In this document: positions 1 through 7,699 of the stretch, piece by piece
Layout: each line of letters begins with the position of its first letter
How positions within the stretch are numbered: position 1 is the stretch's first letter
Assembly (NCBI RefSeq): GCF_900103345.1
Contig: NZ_LT629702.1
Coordinates: forward strand, 5,743,501-5,807,500
Direction of reading: 5' to 3'
Origin: Pseudomonas azotoformans
Lineage (GTDB): Bacteria; Pseudomonadota; Gammaproteobacteria; Pseudomonadales; Pseudomonadaceae
DNA length: 64,000 bases
The notes under the pieces: model-generated
What the model was told of the DNA's origin: nothing
What the model saw: the letters and a program-made list of their open reading frames with translations, nothing else
Databases searched by the model: none
Translations under genes and position numbers: made by a program

Positions 1-88
1 CATCGGTACCTATGTGTTGCTGTACCTGGCGTTCTTCTTCGTATTCGCCTATCTGCTCAAACGCGAATACTGGAAGGATGTGCATTGA
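1..88 (+). CDS. petC: Cytochrome c1, C-terminal end only (partial)
   Basis: Reading from base 2, the sequence encodes a hydrophobic helix (IGTYVLLYLAFFFVFAYLL) followed by a short basic tail KREYWKDVH and a TGA stop at 86-88. This is the usual end of the cytochrome c1 subunit of the bc1 complex: one C-terminal transmembrane anchor and a charged cytoplasmic tail. The haem-binding part lies outside the window. The identification also rests on sspA-sspB following, which is the standard order after petABC in pseudomonads. The complex passes electrons from ubiquinol to cytochrome c in the inner membrane. Confidence 0.8.
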   Translation, partial: IGTYVLLYLAFFFVFAYLLKREYWKDVH

Positions 89-116
89 TCCAACCGTAAG
101 CAATTGCTGTTAATCT

Positions 117-193
117 TGCGCGCCCAGCGGCATCTCTGAATACGTAGCGGTCTGGTTGTACCAGGCGTTACAGAGATGCTCTCTGGGCGCGCT
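117..193 (+). terminator. Long nested hairpin between petC and sspA
   Basis: The left arm GCGCGCCCAG..CATCTCTG (about 119-137) pairs with the right arm CAGAGATG..CTGGGCGCGC (about 170-191), leaving small asymmetric bulges. The region between holds a second small hairpin, CTGGT-TGT-ACCAG. TCGTTTTT follows at once, so the element could end petABC transcription. It is larger than a normal intrinsic terminator and may also shape the 5' end of sspA mRNA. Confidence 0.55.
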
Positions 194-237
194 CGTTTTT
201 GAGCTTTCGATAATTTCAACAAGCGAGGAGGACCGCC

Positions 238-855
238 ATGGGCGTGACCAACCGGTTGGCCTGTTACTCCGACCCCGCCGACCACTATTCCCACCGAGTA
301 CGTATCGTGCTCGCAGAGAAGGGTGTCAGCGCCGAGATCATCAGTGTGGAAGCAGGTCGTCATCCACCCAAACTGATCGAAGTGAACCCCTACGGCAGCT
401 TGCCCACCCTGGTCGATCGTGACCTGGCGTTGTGGGAGTCGACCGTCGTGATGGAATACCTGGATGAGCGTTACCCGCATCCACCCTTGCTGCCGGTGTA
501 CCCGGTGGCGCGTGCCAACAGCCGCCTGCTGATCCATCGGATCCAGCGTGACTGGTGCGGGCTGGTGGATGTGATCCTGGATACCCGCAGCAAAGAAGCG
601 GCACGTGTACAGGCGCGTAAGGAATTGCGCGAGAGCCTGACCGGCGTTTCGCCGCTGTTCGCCGATAAGCCTTTTTTCCTCAGTGAGGAACAAAGTTTGG
701 TGGATTGCTGCCTATTACCGATACTCTGGCGTTTGCCGATTCTCGGTATTGAACTGCCGCGGCCGGCCAAGCCGCTGCTTGATTACATGGAGCGCCAGTT
801 TGCGCGTGAGGCTTTCCAGGCGAGTCTGTCTGGTGTCGAACGCGATATGCGCTAA
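238..855 (+). CDS. sspA: Stringent starvation protein A (GST-fold RNA polymerase-associated protein)
   Basis: The 205-residue product has the glutathione-S-transferase fold of SspA. The thioredoxin-like N-terminal half contains [21 protein letters not shown] and [19 protein letters not shown] (about residues 49-67), and the C-terminal half is helical. SspA binds RNA polymerase and alters promoter choice in stationary phase and acid or starvation stress; it has no GST catalytic activity. The ATG at 238 has GAGGAGG-type spacing (gaggaggaccgcc) just upstream. sspB follows after 17 bp, as in most gamma-proteobacteria, so the two are probably co-transcribed. Length and order match the P. aeruginosa pair. 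Confidence 0.96.
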   Translation: MGVTNRLACYSDPADHYSHRVRIVLAEKGVSAEIISVEAGRHPPKLIEVNPYGSLPTLVDRDLALWESTVVMEYLDERYPHPPLLPVYPVARANSRLLIHRIQRDWCGLVDVILDTRSKEAARVQARKELRESLTGVSPLFADKPFFLSEEQSLVDCCLLPILWRLPILGIELPRPAKPLLDYMERQFAREAFQASLSGVERDMR

Positions 856-872
856 GGCTTAAGGAGCCGCTG

Positions 873-1292
873 ATGAACTCCAGTCGACCCTACCTGGTCC
901 GCGCGCTCTATGAGTGGATTGTGGACAACGATTGCACCCCGCACATGCTGGTCAATTCCGAATTTCCTGCGGTTCAGGTACCGCAGGGTTTTGCCAGCGA
1001 CGGGCAGATTGTGCTGAACGTATCACCCAGTGCCGTGCGCCACCTGCACATGGACAATGAAGCGGTCAGCTTCGAAGGGCGTTTCGGCGGTGTGCCGCAT
1101 ACGCTGTACGTGCCGATTGGCGCCATCCTCGGCATCTATGCCCGGGAGAACGGCCAAGGCATGGTGTTCGATCTGGAGTCGCCTTTCGAGGAGGACGAAT
1201 CGATCGAAAGCGAAGAGGGCGATGATCAGCCGCCACCGGACTCCGAGCCACCGCGTCCCAGCGGCCGGCCGAGCCTGAAAGTGGTGAAATAA
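873..1292 (+). CDS. sspB: ClpXP protease specificity-enhancing factor
   Basis: The 139-residue adaptor delivers ssrA-tagged proteins to ClpXP. The N-terminal 110 residues form the substrate-binding domain (starting NSSRPYLVRALYEWIVDN, with GRFGGVPHTLYVPIGAILGIYARENG near 70-95). A disordered acidic, proline-rich linker follows, and the protein ends in the short basic tail RPSLKVVK, the conserved ClpX-docking peptide of SspB. An AAGGAGC ribosome-binding site lies 7 bp before the ATG. It is the second gene of the sspAB unit and is followed by an intrinsic terminator. Confidence 0.96.
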   Translation: MNSSRPYLVRALYEWIVDNDCTPHMLVNSEFPAVQVPQGFASDGQIVLNVSPSAVRHLHMDNEAVSFEGRFGGVPHTLYVPIGAILGIYARENGQGMVFDLESPFEEDESIESEEGDDQPPPDSEPPRPSGRPSLKVVK

Positions 1293-1321
1293 CCGGCATT
1301 CCCCTCGGGGTTAGCCGAAAC

Positions 1322-1352
1322 AATGCCTCGACCTGTGTCGGGGCATTTTTTT
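1322..1352 (+). terminator. Intrinsic terminator of sspAB
   Basis: AATGCC-TCGAC and GTCGG-GGCATT form a stem around the loop CTGT, and a run of seven T follows. It lies 30 bp after the sspB stop. Confidence 0.85.
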
Positions 1353-1390
1353 GCGCGAAGGATATAGATGAAAGTCGCACCCGGACGGTG

Positions 1391-1416
1391 ATCGTACAAC
1401 CACCATGGGCTATGAT
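1391..1416 (+). promoter_or_regulatory. Candidate promoter and operator of the FadR-type regulator
   Basis: ATCGTACAA (1391-1399) is the exact reverse complement of TTGTACGAT found in the kdgD promoter at 3639-3647. A -10-like TATGAT lies at 1411-1416, 35 bp before the regulator start. FadR-type GntR proteins bind TNGTNNNACNA-like sites, so autoregulation is plausible. No good -35 box is visible. The operator role is inferred. Confidence 0.4.
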
Positions 1417-1450
1417 GCGTGCTCAAGCTCACCGAGAAAGATGATTCATC

Positions 1451-2200
1451 ATGGAAAACGCCAACACCGCCCCTCGTCTTCCCCGCAAGCGCCGCAGCCT
1501 TGCCCAGGAATTGGTCACGGTGTTGTCCGAGCAGATCCGCGACGGCCAGCTCAAGCGCGGCGACAAGCTGCCCACCGAGTCGGCGATCATGGACGCCCAT
1601 GGCGTCAGCCGCACGGTGGTGCGTGAAGCCATCTCACGCTTGCAGGCGGCAGGGCAGGTGGAAACCCGTCATGGTATCGGCACCTTTGTGCTGGACACGC
1701 CGAGCCCGAGCGGCTTTCGCATCGACCCGGCTACCGTGGTGACCCTGCGTGACGTGCTGGCGATTCTGGAATTGCGGATCAGTCTGGAAGTGGAATCCGC
1801 CGGCCTGGCCGCCTTGCGCCGCAGCGATGAACAACTGGCCGCCATGCGTGCGGCGTTAGACGCCCTGAATGAAAGCGCGGCCCACGCCGGCGATGCGGTG
1901 GCTTCTGACTTTGCCTTCCACCTGGAAATCGCGCTGTCCACTGGCAACCGCTACTTCACCGACATCATGACCCACCTGGGCACCAGCATCATTCCGCGCA
2001 CCCGCCTGAATTCGGCGCGCCTGGCTCATGATGACCAGCAGCACTACATGAGCCGTCTGAGCCGTGAACACGAAGAAATCTACGAAGCGATTGCCCGCCA
2101 GGATTCGGATGCGGCGCGGGCGGCGATGCGCTTGCACCTGACCAATAGCCGGGAGCGGCTGCGCCATGCCCATGAAGAGGCGGAGGCGCAGCGCAACTAG
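1451..2200 (+). CDS. GntR/FadR-family regulator, probably of the galactarate/glucarate genes
   Basis: The 249-residue protein has an N-terminal winged helix (about 14-80: RRSLAQELVTVLSEQIRDG, KLPTESAIMDAHGVSRTVVREA, HGIGTFVL) and a C-terminal all-helical FCD ligand domain. The FCD domain shows the usual metal-site pattern: DFAFHLEIA, then HEEIYEAI and the final LHLTNSRERL. FCD regulators typically sense a sugar acid or other small organic acid. The protein sits beside kdgD, a sugar-acid permease and garD, so it most likely represses that pathway until inducer is present. A GTAC-centred motif is shared by its own upstream region and the kdgD promoter. The ribosome-binding site is weak (gagaaag). 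Confidence 0.85.
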   Translation: MENANTAPRLPRKRRSLAQELVTVLSEQIRDGQLKRGDKLPTESAIMDAHGVSRTVVREAISRLQAAGQVETRHGIGTFVLDTPSPSGFRIDPATVVTLRDVLAILELRISLEVESAGLAALRRSDEQLAAMRAALDALNESAAHAGDAVASDFAFHLEIALSTGNRYFTDIMTHLGTSIIPRTRLNSARLAHDDQQHYMSRLSREHEEIYEAIARQDSDAARAAMRLHLTNSRERLRHAHEEAEAQRN

Positions 2201-2210
2201 ACGTGGCGTC

Positions 2211-2309
2211 TGTAGGAGCGAGCTTGCTCGCGAAAGACTCAAGAACACCGCGTGTATTCAGAATGTACGCGTTGATCTCAGGCTCTTCGCGAGCAAGCTC
2301 GCTCCTACA
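2211..2309. repeat. REP pair, family 1 (GGAGCGAGCTTGCTCGCGAA)
   Basis: TGTAGGAGCGAGCTTGCTCG.. (2211-2234) and its inverted copy ..CGAGCAAGCTCGCTCCTACA (2286-2309) flank about 50 bp of spacer. It lies between two convergent genes and may stop transcription from both sides. Similar pairs occur at 6158-6257 and 33004-33103. Confidence 0.9.
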
Positions 2310-2323
2310 AACTGGCGCAGTTG

Positions 2324-3481
2324 TCAGTTTGTCGGGGTGTTTGGCTTGTAGTCCTTAAGCAGCAAATATGTACTCCACCCCCACCAATCGTTGGTCCAGT
2401 GCTTGTCGTTCAGGTCATTCACATCCTTGCGGCGCAGCACCTTGTCTCCCTCCATTTTGAACAGCGGCGAGAAGTTATTCGCCGGGTTCTGGGCCGCATT
2501 CAGGTCCGGCACATACAACGGTGCCTTGAAGTTGGCCGGGGAGGGCACAACACCGCTGATAAAGGTATCGAAGATCTCATCGGCCGAGGCTTGCACCGCG
2601 CGTTTGACCTGCAGTCGATTGTCCGCATCGATAGCGTCGAAGTAGCGCTTGTCGCCATAGGCGTGCCATTGATCGCCCATGGCATTGCGCACCTTGAGCC
2701 CGAATTTGCTGTCTTCGTCGTGCATGAAACGGCTGATCAGCGAGCCCAGTTCTCCGGGCGTCACCACCGCCGCCAGTTGTTTGCGCGGGACCCGCAGGTG
2801 GCCTGCGGAAAACAGATCGGTCAAAAAGTGATCAGCGAAACTGTTCATGGCATAGGCCAGCTCCAGCGCCTGGTCGGTGCCGGTCTGGTGGGCGACTACC
2901 GCTTGTTGCAGTGCCGCTGTATGCCCGGCCAGGTAGGCGGACAGCGCCCACTCGCCGAAGTGGTCGGCGTTGTCCGCCGCCAGTTTCAGGTAGCGGCCCA
3001 GTGGGATCAGTGCTGACACCGCACTGCCACCGCCGGTGATGCGGTTCCATTCCTCAGACAACGTATCACCCAAGGCGTCATAGGCTTCATGGGCCTGCTT
3101 GCCATCCTTGATCGCTTGCTTGACTGCATTGATCTCCTTTTGCATCACCGCGAGGATCTTGTGCGCTTCTTCCCGCGAGGCGGGTAGCGTGGCGAGCGTG
3201 TTGAAAGCAGCGGTAAAGCGTTGCACGCGTTCGACCGGGGAGGCGCCATCGCTGATGGGCTGGCCGGGGATGCCATAGAAGTCGCCGCCCAAGGCAATGA
3301 CCTGGCCATAGGTCAGCGCCAGCCCGTTGGGCAGGTGCAGCTCGACTTGGCGGGCGGGAATCGCCGGGGCGTCCTTGGCGAAGCGCAGTAGCGTGTCGTC
3401 GCCGATGGCGGTGTGTTCACCCCCTTCGAAACGCAGGACAGTTGGTTTTTTTTCGGATACTGCGAGATCAAGATCTGACAT
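2324..3481 (-). CDS. Zinc phospholipase C-like protein with an SOS (LexA) box
   Basis: This 385-residue protein has no signal peptide or membrane segment. The central part contains NADHFGEWAL (H174) and DHFLTDLFSAGHLRVPR. In the latter, H218, D222 and H228 reproduce the H-x3-D-x5-H zinc-ligand spacing of zinc-dependent phospholipase C / S1-P1 nuclease folds. Further candidate ligands are D67 in LTYGQVIALGGDFYG and H254 in RFMHDEDSKFG. I infer a zinc-dependent phospholipase-like hydrolase; the substrate is unknown. An AAGGAG ribosome-binding site lies 5 bp before the ATG. A 16-bp LexA-type palindrome lies 40 bp upstream, so DNA damage probably induces it. It interrupts a sugar-acid island with which it shares no obvious function. 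Nuclease or toxin roles cannot be excluded. Confidence 0.6.
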   Translation of the reverse strand: MSDLDLAVSEKKPTVLRFEGGEHTAIGDDTLLRFAKDAPAIPARQVELHLPNGLALTYGQVIALGGDFYGIPGQPISDGASPVERVQRFTAAFNTLATLPASREEAHKILAVMQKEINAVKQAIKDGKQAHEAYDALGDTLSEEWNRITGGGSAVSALIPLGRYLKLAADNADHFGEWALSAYLAGHTAALQQAVVAHQTGTDQALELAYAMNSFADHFLTDLFSAGHLRVPRKQLAAVVTPGELGSLISRFMHDEDSKFGLKVRNAMGDQWHAYGDKRYFDAIDADNRLQVKRAVQASADEIFDTFISGVVPSPANFKAPLYVPDLNAAQNPANNFSPLFKMEGDKVLRRKDVNDLNDKHWTNDWWGWSTYLLLKDYKPNTPTN

Positions 3482-3520
3482 GTTAGCTCCTTGCTATGTC
3501 GTAGGAATCTTCCTTAATAA

Positions 3521-3536
3521 CTGTATGTATATACAG
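3521..3536 (-). promoter_or_regulatory. LexA box (SOS operator)
   Basis: CTGTATGTATATACAG matches the gamma-proteobacterial LexA consensus CTG-N10-CAG with the alternating TA core; the symmetry extends outward as ATAACTG/CAGTTAT. It lies 40 bp before the start codon of the reverse-strand phospholipase-like gene, a normal position for LexA repression. Confidence 0.85.
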
Positions 3537-3619
3537 TTATGGCGAGCATAGAGGAAAAACTTTCTACGTCAAGAACGCACCTCTAAACAGGTGACCGAAT
3601 GAAGTCTGATGAATTGCAG

Positions 3620-3657
3620 TTGACGAATCTTTTTATAGTTGTACGATGACGTACGAC
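3620..3657 (+). promoter_or_regulatory. Candidate kdgD promoter with overlapping operator
   Basis: TTGACG (3620-3625) and TACGAT (3642-3647) are 16 bp apart and resemble a sigma-70 promoter. The -10 box is buried in TTGTACGATGACGTACGACA (3639-3658), which carries two GTACGA half-sites 10 bp apart. The first copy, TTGTACGAT, recurs inverted before the FadR-type gene at 1391-1399. This suits repression by the neighbouring regulator, which is inferred. Confidence 0.5.
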
Positions 3658-3715
3658 ATCATCAAAACCAACAACAACCTTTCGATAGAAAGTCTTCGCC
3701 CAGGGTGTTCGAATA

Positions 3716-4627
3716 ATGAATCCACAAGAACTGAAGTCCATCCTCTCCCACGGTCTGCTGTCTTTCCCGGTGACCGATTTCAATGCCCAGGGTGACTTCC
3801 ACCAGGCGGGCTACATCAAGCGCCTGGAATGGCTCGCCCCTTACGGCGCCACTGCCTTGTTCGCTGCTGGCGGCACCGGTGAGTTTTTCTCCCTCGCAGC
3901 CAGCGAATATTCCCAGGTGGTGAAAACCGCTGTTGATACCTGCGCCACCAGCGTGCCGATCCTCGCCGGTGTCGGCGGTTCGACCCGTCAGGCCATCGAG
4001 TACGCCCAGGAAGCCGAACGCCTCGGCGCCAAGGGCCTGCTGCTGCTGCCGCACTACCTCACCGAAGCCAGCCAGGACGGCGTTGCTGCCCACGTTGAAG
4101 CGGTGTGCAAGTCGGTCAAGATCGGTGTGGTGGTCTATAACCGCAACGTCTGCCGCCTGACTGCGCCGCTGCTGGAACGCCTGGCCGAGCGCTGCCCGAA
4201 CCTGATCGGTTACAAGGATGGCCTGGGTGACATCGAGTTGATGGTGTCGATCCGCCGTCGCCTGGGTGACCGTTTCAGCTACCTCGGCGGCCTGCCGACG
4301 GCAGAGGTTTACGCCGCTGCCTACAAGGCCCTGGGCGTGCCGGTGTACTCCTCGGCGGTGTTCAACTTCATCCCCAAGACCGCGATGGACTTCTACCACG
4401 CGATTGCCAAGGACGATCACGCCACTGTTTCCAAGATCATCGACGACTTCTTCCTGCCGTACCTGGACATCCGTAACCGCAAGGCCGGTTACGCGGTGAG
4501 CATCGTCAAGGCCGGTGCAAAAATCGCCGGCTACGACGCAGGCCCGGTGCGCACGCCGCTGACCGACCTGCTGCCGGAAGAATACGAAGCCCTGGCCGCG
4601 CTGATCGACAAGCAAGGCGCGCAATAA
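3716..4627 (+). CDS. kdgD: 5-dehydro-4-deoxyglucarate dehydratase
   Basis: The 303-residue TIM-barrel enzyme belongs to the DHDPS/NAL family. It dehydrates and decarboxylates 5-keto-4-deoxy-D-glucarate to 2-oxoglutarate semialdehyde. Visible family residues are GGTGE (52-56), the catalytic Tyr141 in VVYNRN and the Schiff-base Lys167 in IGYKDGLGD. The N-terminal [21 protein letters not shown] is typical of KdgD rather than DapA. A terminator-like hairpin and the semialdehyde dehydrogenase follow, giving two successive steps of the pathway. The start is supported by agreement with the family N-terminus; the upstream Shine-Dalgarno is poor. Confidence 0.93.
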   Translation: MNPQELKSILSHGLLSFPVTDFNAQGDFHQAGYIKRLEWLAPYGATALFAAGGTGEFFSLAASEYSQVVKTAVDTCATSVPILAGVGGSTRQAIEYAQEAERLGAKGLLLLPHYLTEASQDGVAAHVEAVCKSVKIGVVVYNRNVCRLTAPLLERLAERCPNLIGYKDGLGDIELMVSIRRRLGDRFSYLGGLPTAEVYAAAYKALGVPVYSSAVFNFIPKTAMDFYHAIAKDDHATVSKIIDDFFLPYLDIRNRKAGYAVSIVKAGAKIAGYDAGPVRTPLTDLLPEEYEALAALIDKQGAQ

Positions 4628-4636
4628 CCTATCTAC

Positions 4637-4664
4637 AAGGCCGCTGAGCAATCAGCGGCCTTTT
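4637..4664 (+). terminator. Terminator-like hairpin between kdgD and the dehydrogenase
   Basis: AAGGCCGCTGA-gcaa-TCAGCGGCCTT is a perfect 11-bp stem followed by TTTTGC. The T run is short, so partial read-through into the next gene is likely. It may lower downstream expression relative to kdgD. Confidence 0.7.
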
Positions 4665-4681
4665 GCGTCAGGAGAAGATTT

Positions 4682-6127
4682 GTGTCCAAAGCCCAACGTT
4701 TCGATAACTACATCAATGGCCAGTGGGTGGCCGGTGCCGACTATTGCGTCAACCTCAATCCGTCGGAGTTGTCCGATGTCATTGGCGAATATGCCAAGGC
4801 TGATGTTGCCCAGGTCAACGCTGCCATCGATGCTGCCCGTGCTGCATTTCCGGCCTGGTCGACGTCCGGCATCCAGGCGCGTCATGACGCCCTGGATAAA
4901 GTCGGCAGCGAAATCCTCGCTCGTCGTGAAGAACTCGGCACCCTGCTGGCCCGTGAAGAGGGCAAGACCCTGCCCGAAGCCATCGGCGAAGTGACCCGCG
5001 CCGGTAACATCTTCAAGTTCTTCGCCGGCGAATGCCTGCGCCTGTCCGGCGACTACGTGCCGTCGGTACGCCCGGGCGTCAACGTTGAAGTCACCCGTGA
5101 AGCCCTGGGTGTGGTTGGGCTGATCACGCCGTGGAACTTCCCGATCGCCATCCCCGCCTGGAAGATCGCCCCGGCCCTGGCCTACGGTAACTGCGTGGTG
5201 ATCAAGCCCGCCGAGTTGGTGCCGGGCTGTGCCTGGGCCTTGGCCGAAATCATTTCCCGCGCCGGTTTCCCCGCTGGTGTGTTCAACCTAGTGATGGGCA
5301 GCGGTCGCGTGGTTGGCGATGTGCTGGTCAACAGCCCGAAGGTCGATGGCATCAGCTTCACTGGTTCCGTTGGTGTGGGTCGTCAGATCGCCGTCAGCTG
5401 CGTCTCGCGCCAGGCCAAAGTGCAGTTGGAAATGGGCGGCAAGAACCCGCAGATCATCCTCGACGACGCCGACCTCAAGCAGGCCGTCGAGCTGTCGGTA
5501 CAGAGCGCGTTCTACTCCACCGGCCAGCGTTGCACTGCTTCCAGCCGCCTGATCGTTACCGCGGGTATCCACGACCAGTTCGTCGCGGCCATGGCGGAGC
5601 GTATGAAGTCGATCAAGGTCGGCCACGCCCTCAAGAGCGGCACGGACATCGGCCCAGTGGTTTCCCAGGCCCAGTTGGACCAGGACCTCAAGTACATCGA
5701 CATCGGCCAAAGCGAAGGTGCGCGGCTGGTCAGCGGTGGCGGCCTGGTGACCTGCGACACCGAAGGCTACTACCTGGCACCGACGCTGTTTGCCGACAGC
5801 GAAGCTGCGATGCGTATCAGCCGTGAAGAGATCTTCGGCCCGGTGGCCAACGTGGTGCGCGTGGCGGACTACGAAGCGGCGCTGGCCATGGCCAACGACA
5901 CCGAGTTCGGGCTGTCGGCGGGCATTGCCACCACCTCGCTCAAGTACGCCAACCACTTCAAGCGCCACTCCCAGGCCGGGATGGTGATGGTCAACCTGCC
6001 GACTGCCGGTGTGGATTACCACGTTCCTTTCGGTGGCCGTAAAGGCTCATCCTATGGTTCGCGTGAGCAAGGTCGCTATGCGCAAGAGTTCTACACCGTG
6101 GTGAAGACCAGTTACATCGGTTCGTAA
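4682..6127 (+). CDS. 2-oxoglutarate semialdehyde (2,5-dioxovalerate) dehydrogenase
   Basis: The 481-residue protein is an NAD(P)-dependent aldehyde dehydrogenase. The oxyanion Asn152 lies in TPWNFPIAIPAWK, cofactor Lys175 in VIKPAE, the general base Glu250 in QLEMGGKNP and the nucleophile Cys284 in STGQRCTASSR. Position directly after kdgD indicates that it oxidises 2-oxoglutarate semialdehyde to 2-oxoglutarate, which enters the TCA cycle. The start codon is GTG at 4682, with AGGAGA seven bases upstream. It could be called aldehyde dehydrogenase only; the substrate comes from context. A REP pair separates it from the permease gene. Confidence 0.88.
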   Translation: MSKAQRFDNYINGQWVAGADYCVNLNPSELSDVIGEYAKADVAQVNAAIDAARAAFPAWSTSGIQARHDALDKVGSEILARREELGTLLAREEGKTLPEAIGEVTRAGNIFKFFAGECLRLSGDYVPSVRPGVNVEVTREALGVVGLITPWNFPIAIPAWKIAPALAYGNCVVIKPAELVPGCAWALAEIISRAGFPAGVFNLVMGSGRVVGDVLVNSPKVDGISFTGSVGVGRQIAVSCVSRQAKVQLEMGGKNPQIILDDADLKQAVELSVQSAFYSTGQRCTASSRLIVTAGIHDQFVAAMAERMKSIKVGHALKSGTDIGPVVSQAQLDQDLKYIDIGQSEGARLVSGGGLVTCDTEGYYLAPTLFADSEAAMRISREEIFGPVANVVRVADYEAALAMANDTEFGLSAGIATTSLKYANHFKRHSQAGMVMVNLPTAGVDYHVPFGGRKGSSYGSREQGRYAQEFYTVVKTSYIGS

Positions 6128-6157
6128 CACGCGGTACCTGTGGGCCTGACCGCTCTA

Positions 6158-6257
6158 TGTAGGAGCGAGCTTGCTCGCGAAGAACGTCAACGATAACGCA
6201 CGCATCCAGGCGGAACGCGTTGCCCAGAAGTTTTTCGCGAGCAAGCTCGCTCCTACA
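6158..6257. repeat. REP pair, family 1
   Basis: Inverted copies of TGTAGGAGCGAGCTTGCTCG.. flank a spacer containing AACGATAACGC and ACGCGTTGCC. Both spacer pieces recur in the REP pair at 33004-33103, which shows that the whole two-arm unit (a BIME) was duplicated and not just the arms. Confidence 0.9.
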
Positions 6258-6323
6258 GGGGGCAGCCCCACACACAACATGACAATTACCCGCAAAAAAA
6301 ATAATTAGTGGGAGTACTTCTAC

Positions 6324-7688
6324 ATGCAAGCGACCAAGCCGACCCACGTCCGCTATTTGATCCTGCTCATGCTGTTCCTGGTGACCACGATCAACTACGC
6401 CGACCGGGCCACCATCGCCATCGCGGGCTCCAGCCTGCAAAAAGACCTCGGCATCGACGCGGTCACCCTCGGTTATATCTTCTCCGCATTCGGTTGGGCC
6501 TACGTGGCCGGGCAAATCCCCGGTGGCTGGCTGCTGGACCGGTTCGGCTCGAAAAAAGTCTATGCCCTGAGCATCTTCACCTGGTCCCTGTTCACCGTGC
6601 TGCAAGGCTATGTCGGTGAATTCGGGGTCTCCACCGCCGTGGTTGCACTGTTCATGCTGCGCTTCATGGTGGGCCTGGCCGAAGCGCCGTCCTTCCCCGG
6701 CAACGCTCGGATTGTGGCCGCCTGGTTCCCGACCGCCGAGCGCGGTACGGCGTCGGCGATCTTCAACTCGGCGCAATACTTTGCCACCGTATTGTTTGCG
6801 CCGCTGATGGGCTGGATCGTCTACCGCTTCGGCTGGCAGCACGTGTTTATCGTGATGGGCGTGATCGGCATCATTTTCTCGCTGATCTGGCTGAAAGTTA
6901 TCCACAGCCCGCGCCAGCACCCGATGATCAACGAAGCCGAGTTCAACCACATCGCGGCCAATGGCGCCATGGTCGATATGGACCAGGACAAAGGCAAGGG
7001 CAAGAAAACCGACGGCCCGAAGTGGGATTACATCCGCCAGTTGCTGACCAACCGTATGATGCTCGGCGTCTATCTGGGCCAGTACTGCATCAACGGCATC
7101 ACCTACTTCTTCCTCACCTGGTTCCCGGTGTACCTGGTGCAGGACCGTGGCATGACCATCCTCAAGGCCGGTTTCATTGCCTCGTTGCCGGCGATCTGCG
7201 GGTTTATCGGTGGCGTGCTCGGCGGGGTGATTTCCGATTACCTGCTGCGCAAGGGCCATTCCCTGACCTTCGCGCGCAAGGCGCCTATCATCGGTGGCCT
7301 GCTGATCTCCAGCAGCATCGTGGCCTGCAACTACGTGGATATCGAATGGATGGTGGTGGGCTTCATGGCCCTGGCCTTCTTCGGCAAGGGCGTTGGCGCA
7401 CTGGGTTGGGCGGTGGTGTCCGACACCTCGCCGAAACAAATCGCCGGCCTCAGTGGCGGCTTGTTCAACACCTTCGGTAACCTGGCGTCGATCACCACGC
7501 CAATCGTCATCGGCTACATCATCAGCACCACCGGCTCGTTCAAGTGGGCCTTGGTGTTTGTGGGTGCCAACGCCCTGGTGGCAGTGTTCAGCTACCTGGT
7601 TATCGTCGGCCCGATCAAGCGCGTAGTACTCAAAGAGCCACCAAGCAAGGGGCCTGAGTTGACCAACCTAACCGAAGCGCATTCCTGA
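6324..7688 (+). CDS. gudP: MFS permease for D-glucarate/galactarate (ACS family)
   Basis: The 454-residue, 12-helix major facilitator belongs to the anion:cation symporter family. The N-terminus [34 protein letters not shown] is the signature of the GudP/GarP/ExuT group, and [18 protein letters not shown] is the loop 2-3 motif. A charged cytoplasmic loop (about 205-225, [13 protein letters not shown]) separates the two six-helix halves. It probably imports galactarate or glucarate with protons. garD follows after 11 bp, so the two are co-transcribed. GTGGGAG upstream serves as ribosome-binding site. Substrate preference between the two aldarates cannot be read from the sequence. Confidence 0.88.
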   Translation: MQATKPTHVRYLILLMLFLVTTINYADRATIAIAGSSLQKDLGIDAVTLGYIFSAFGWAYVAGQIPGGWLLDRFGSKKVYALSIFTWSLFTVLQGYVGEFGVSTAVVALFMLRFMVGLAEAPSFPGNARIVAAWFPTAERGTASAIFNSAQYFATVLFAPLMGWIVYRFGWQHVFIVMGVIGIIFSLIWLKVIHSPRQHPMINEAEFNHIAANGAMVDMDQDKGKGKKTDGPKWDYIRQLLTNRMMLGVYLGQYCINGITYFFLTWFPVYLVQDRGMTILKAGFIASLPAICGFIGGVLGGVISDYLLRKGHSLTFARKAPIIGGLLISSSIVACNYVDIEWMVVGFMALAFFGKGVGALGWAVVSDTSPKQIAGLSGGLFNTFGNLASITTPIVIGYIISTTGSFKWALVFVGANALVAVFSYLVIVGPIKRVVLKEPPSKGPELTNLTEAHS

Positions 7689-7699
7689 GGGGCGATGTA

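Noticed and set aside
2321-3016. 231-codon plus-strand frame opposite the phospholipase-like gene
   Set aside because: The reverse-strand gene has an excellent ribosome-binding site, a LexA box and metal-site motifs, so the plus frame is the shadow.
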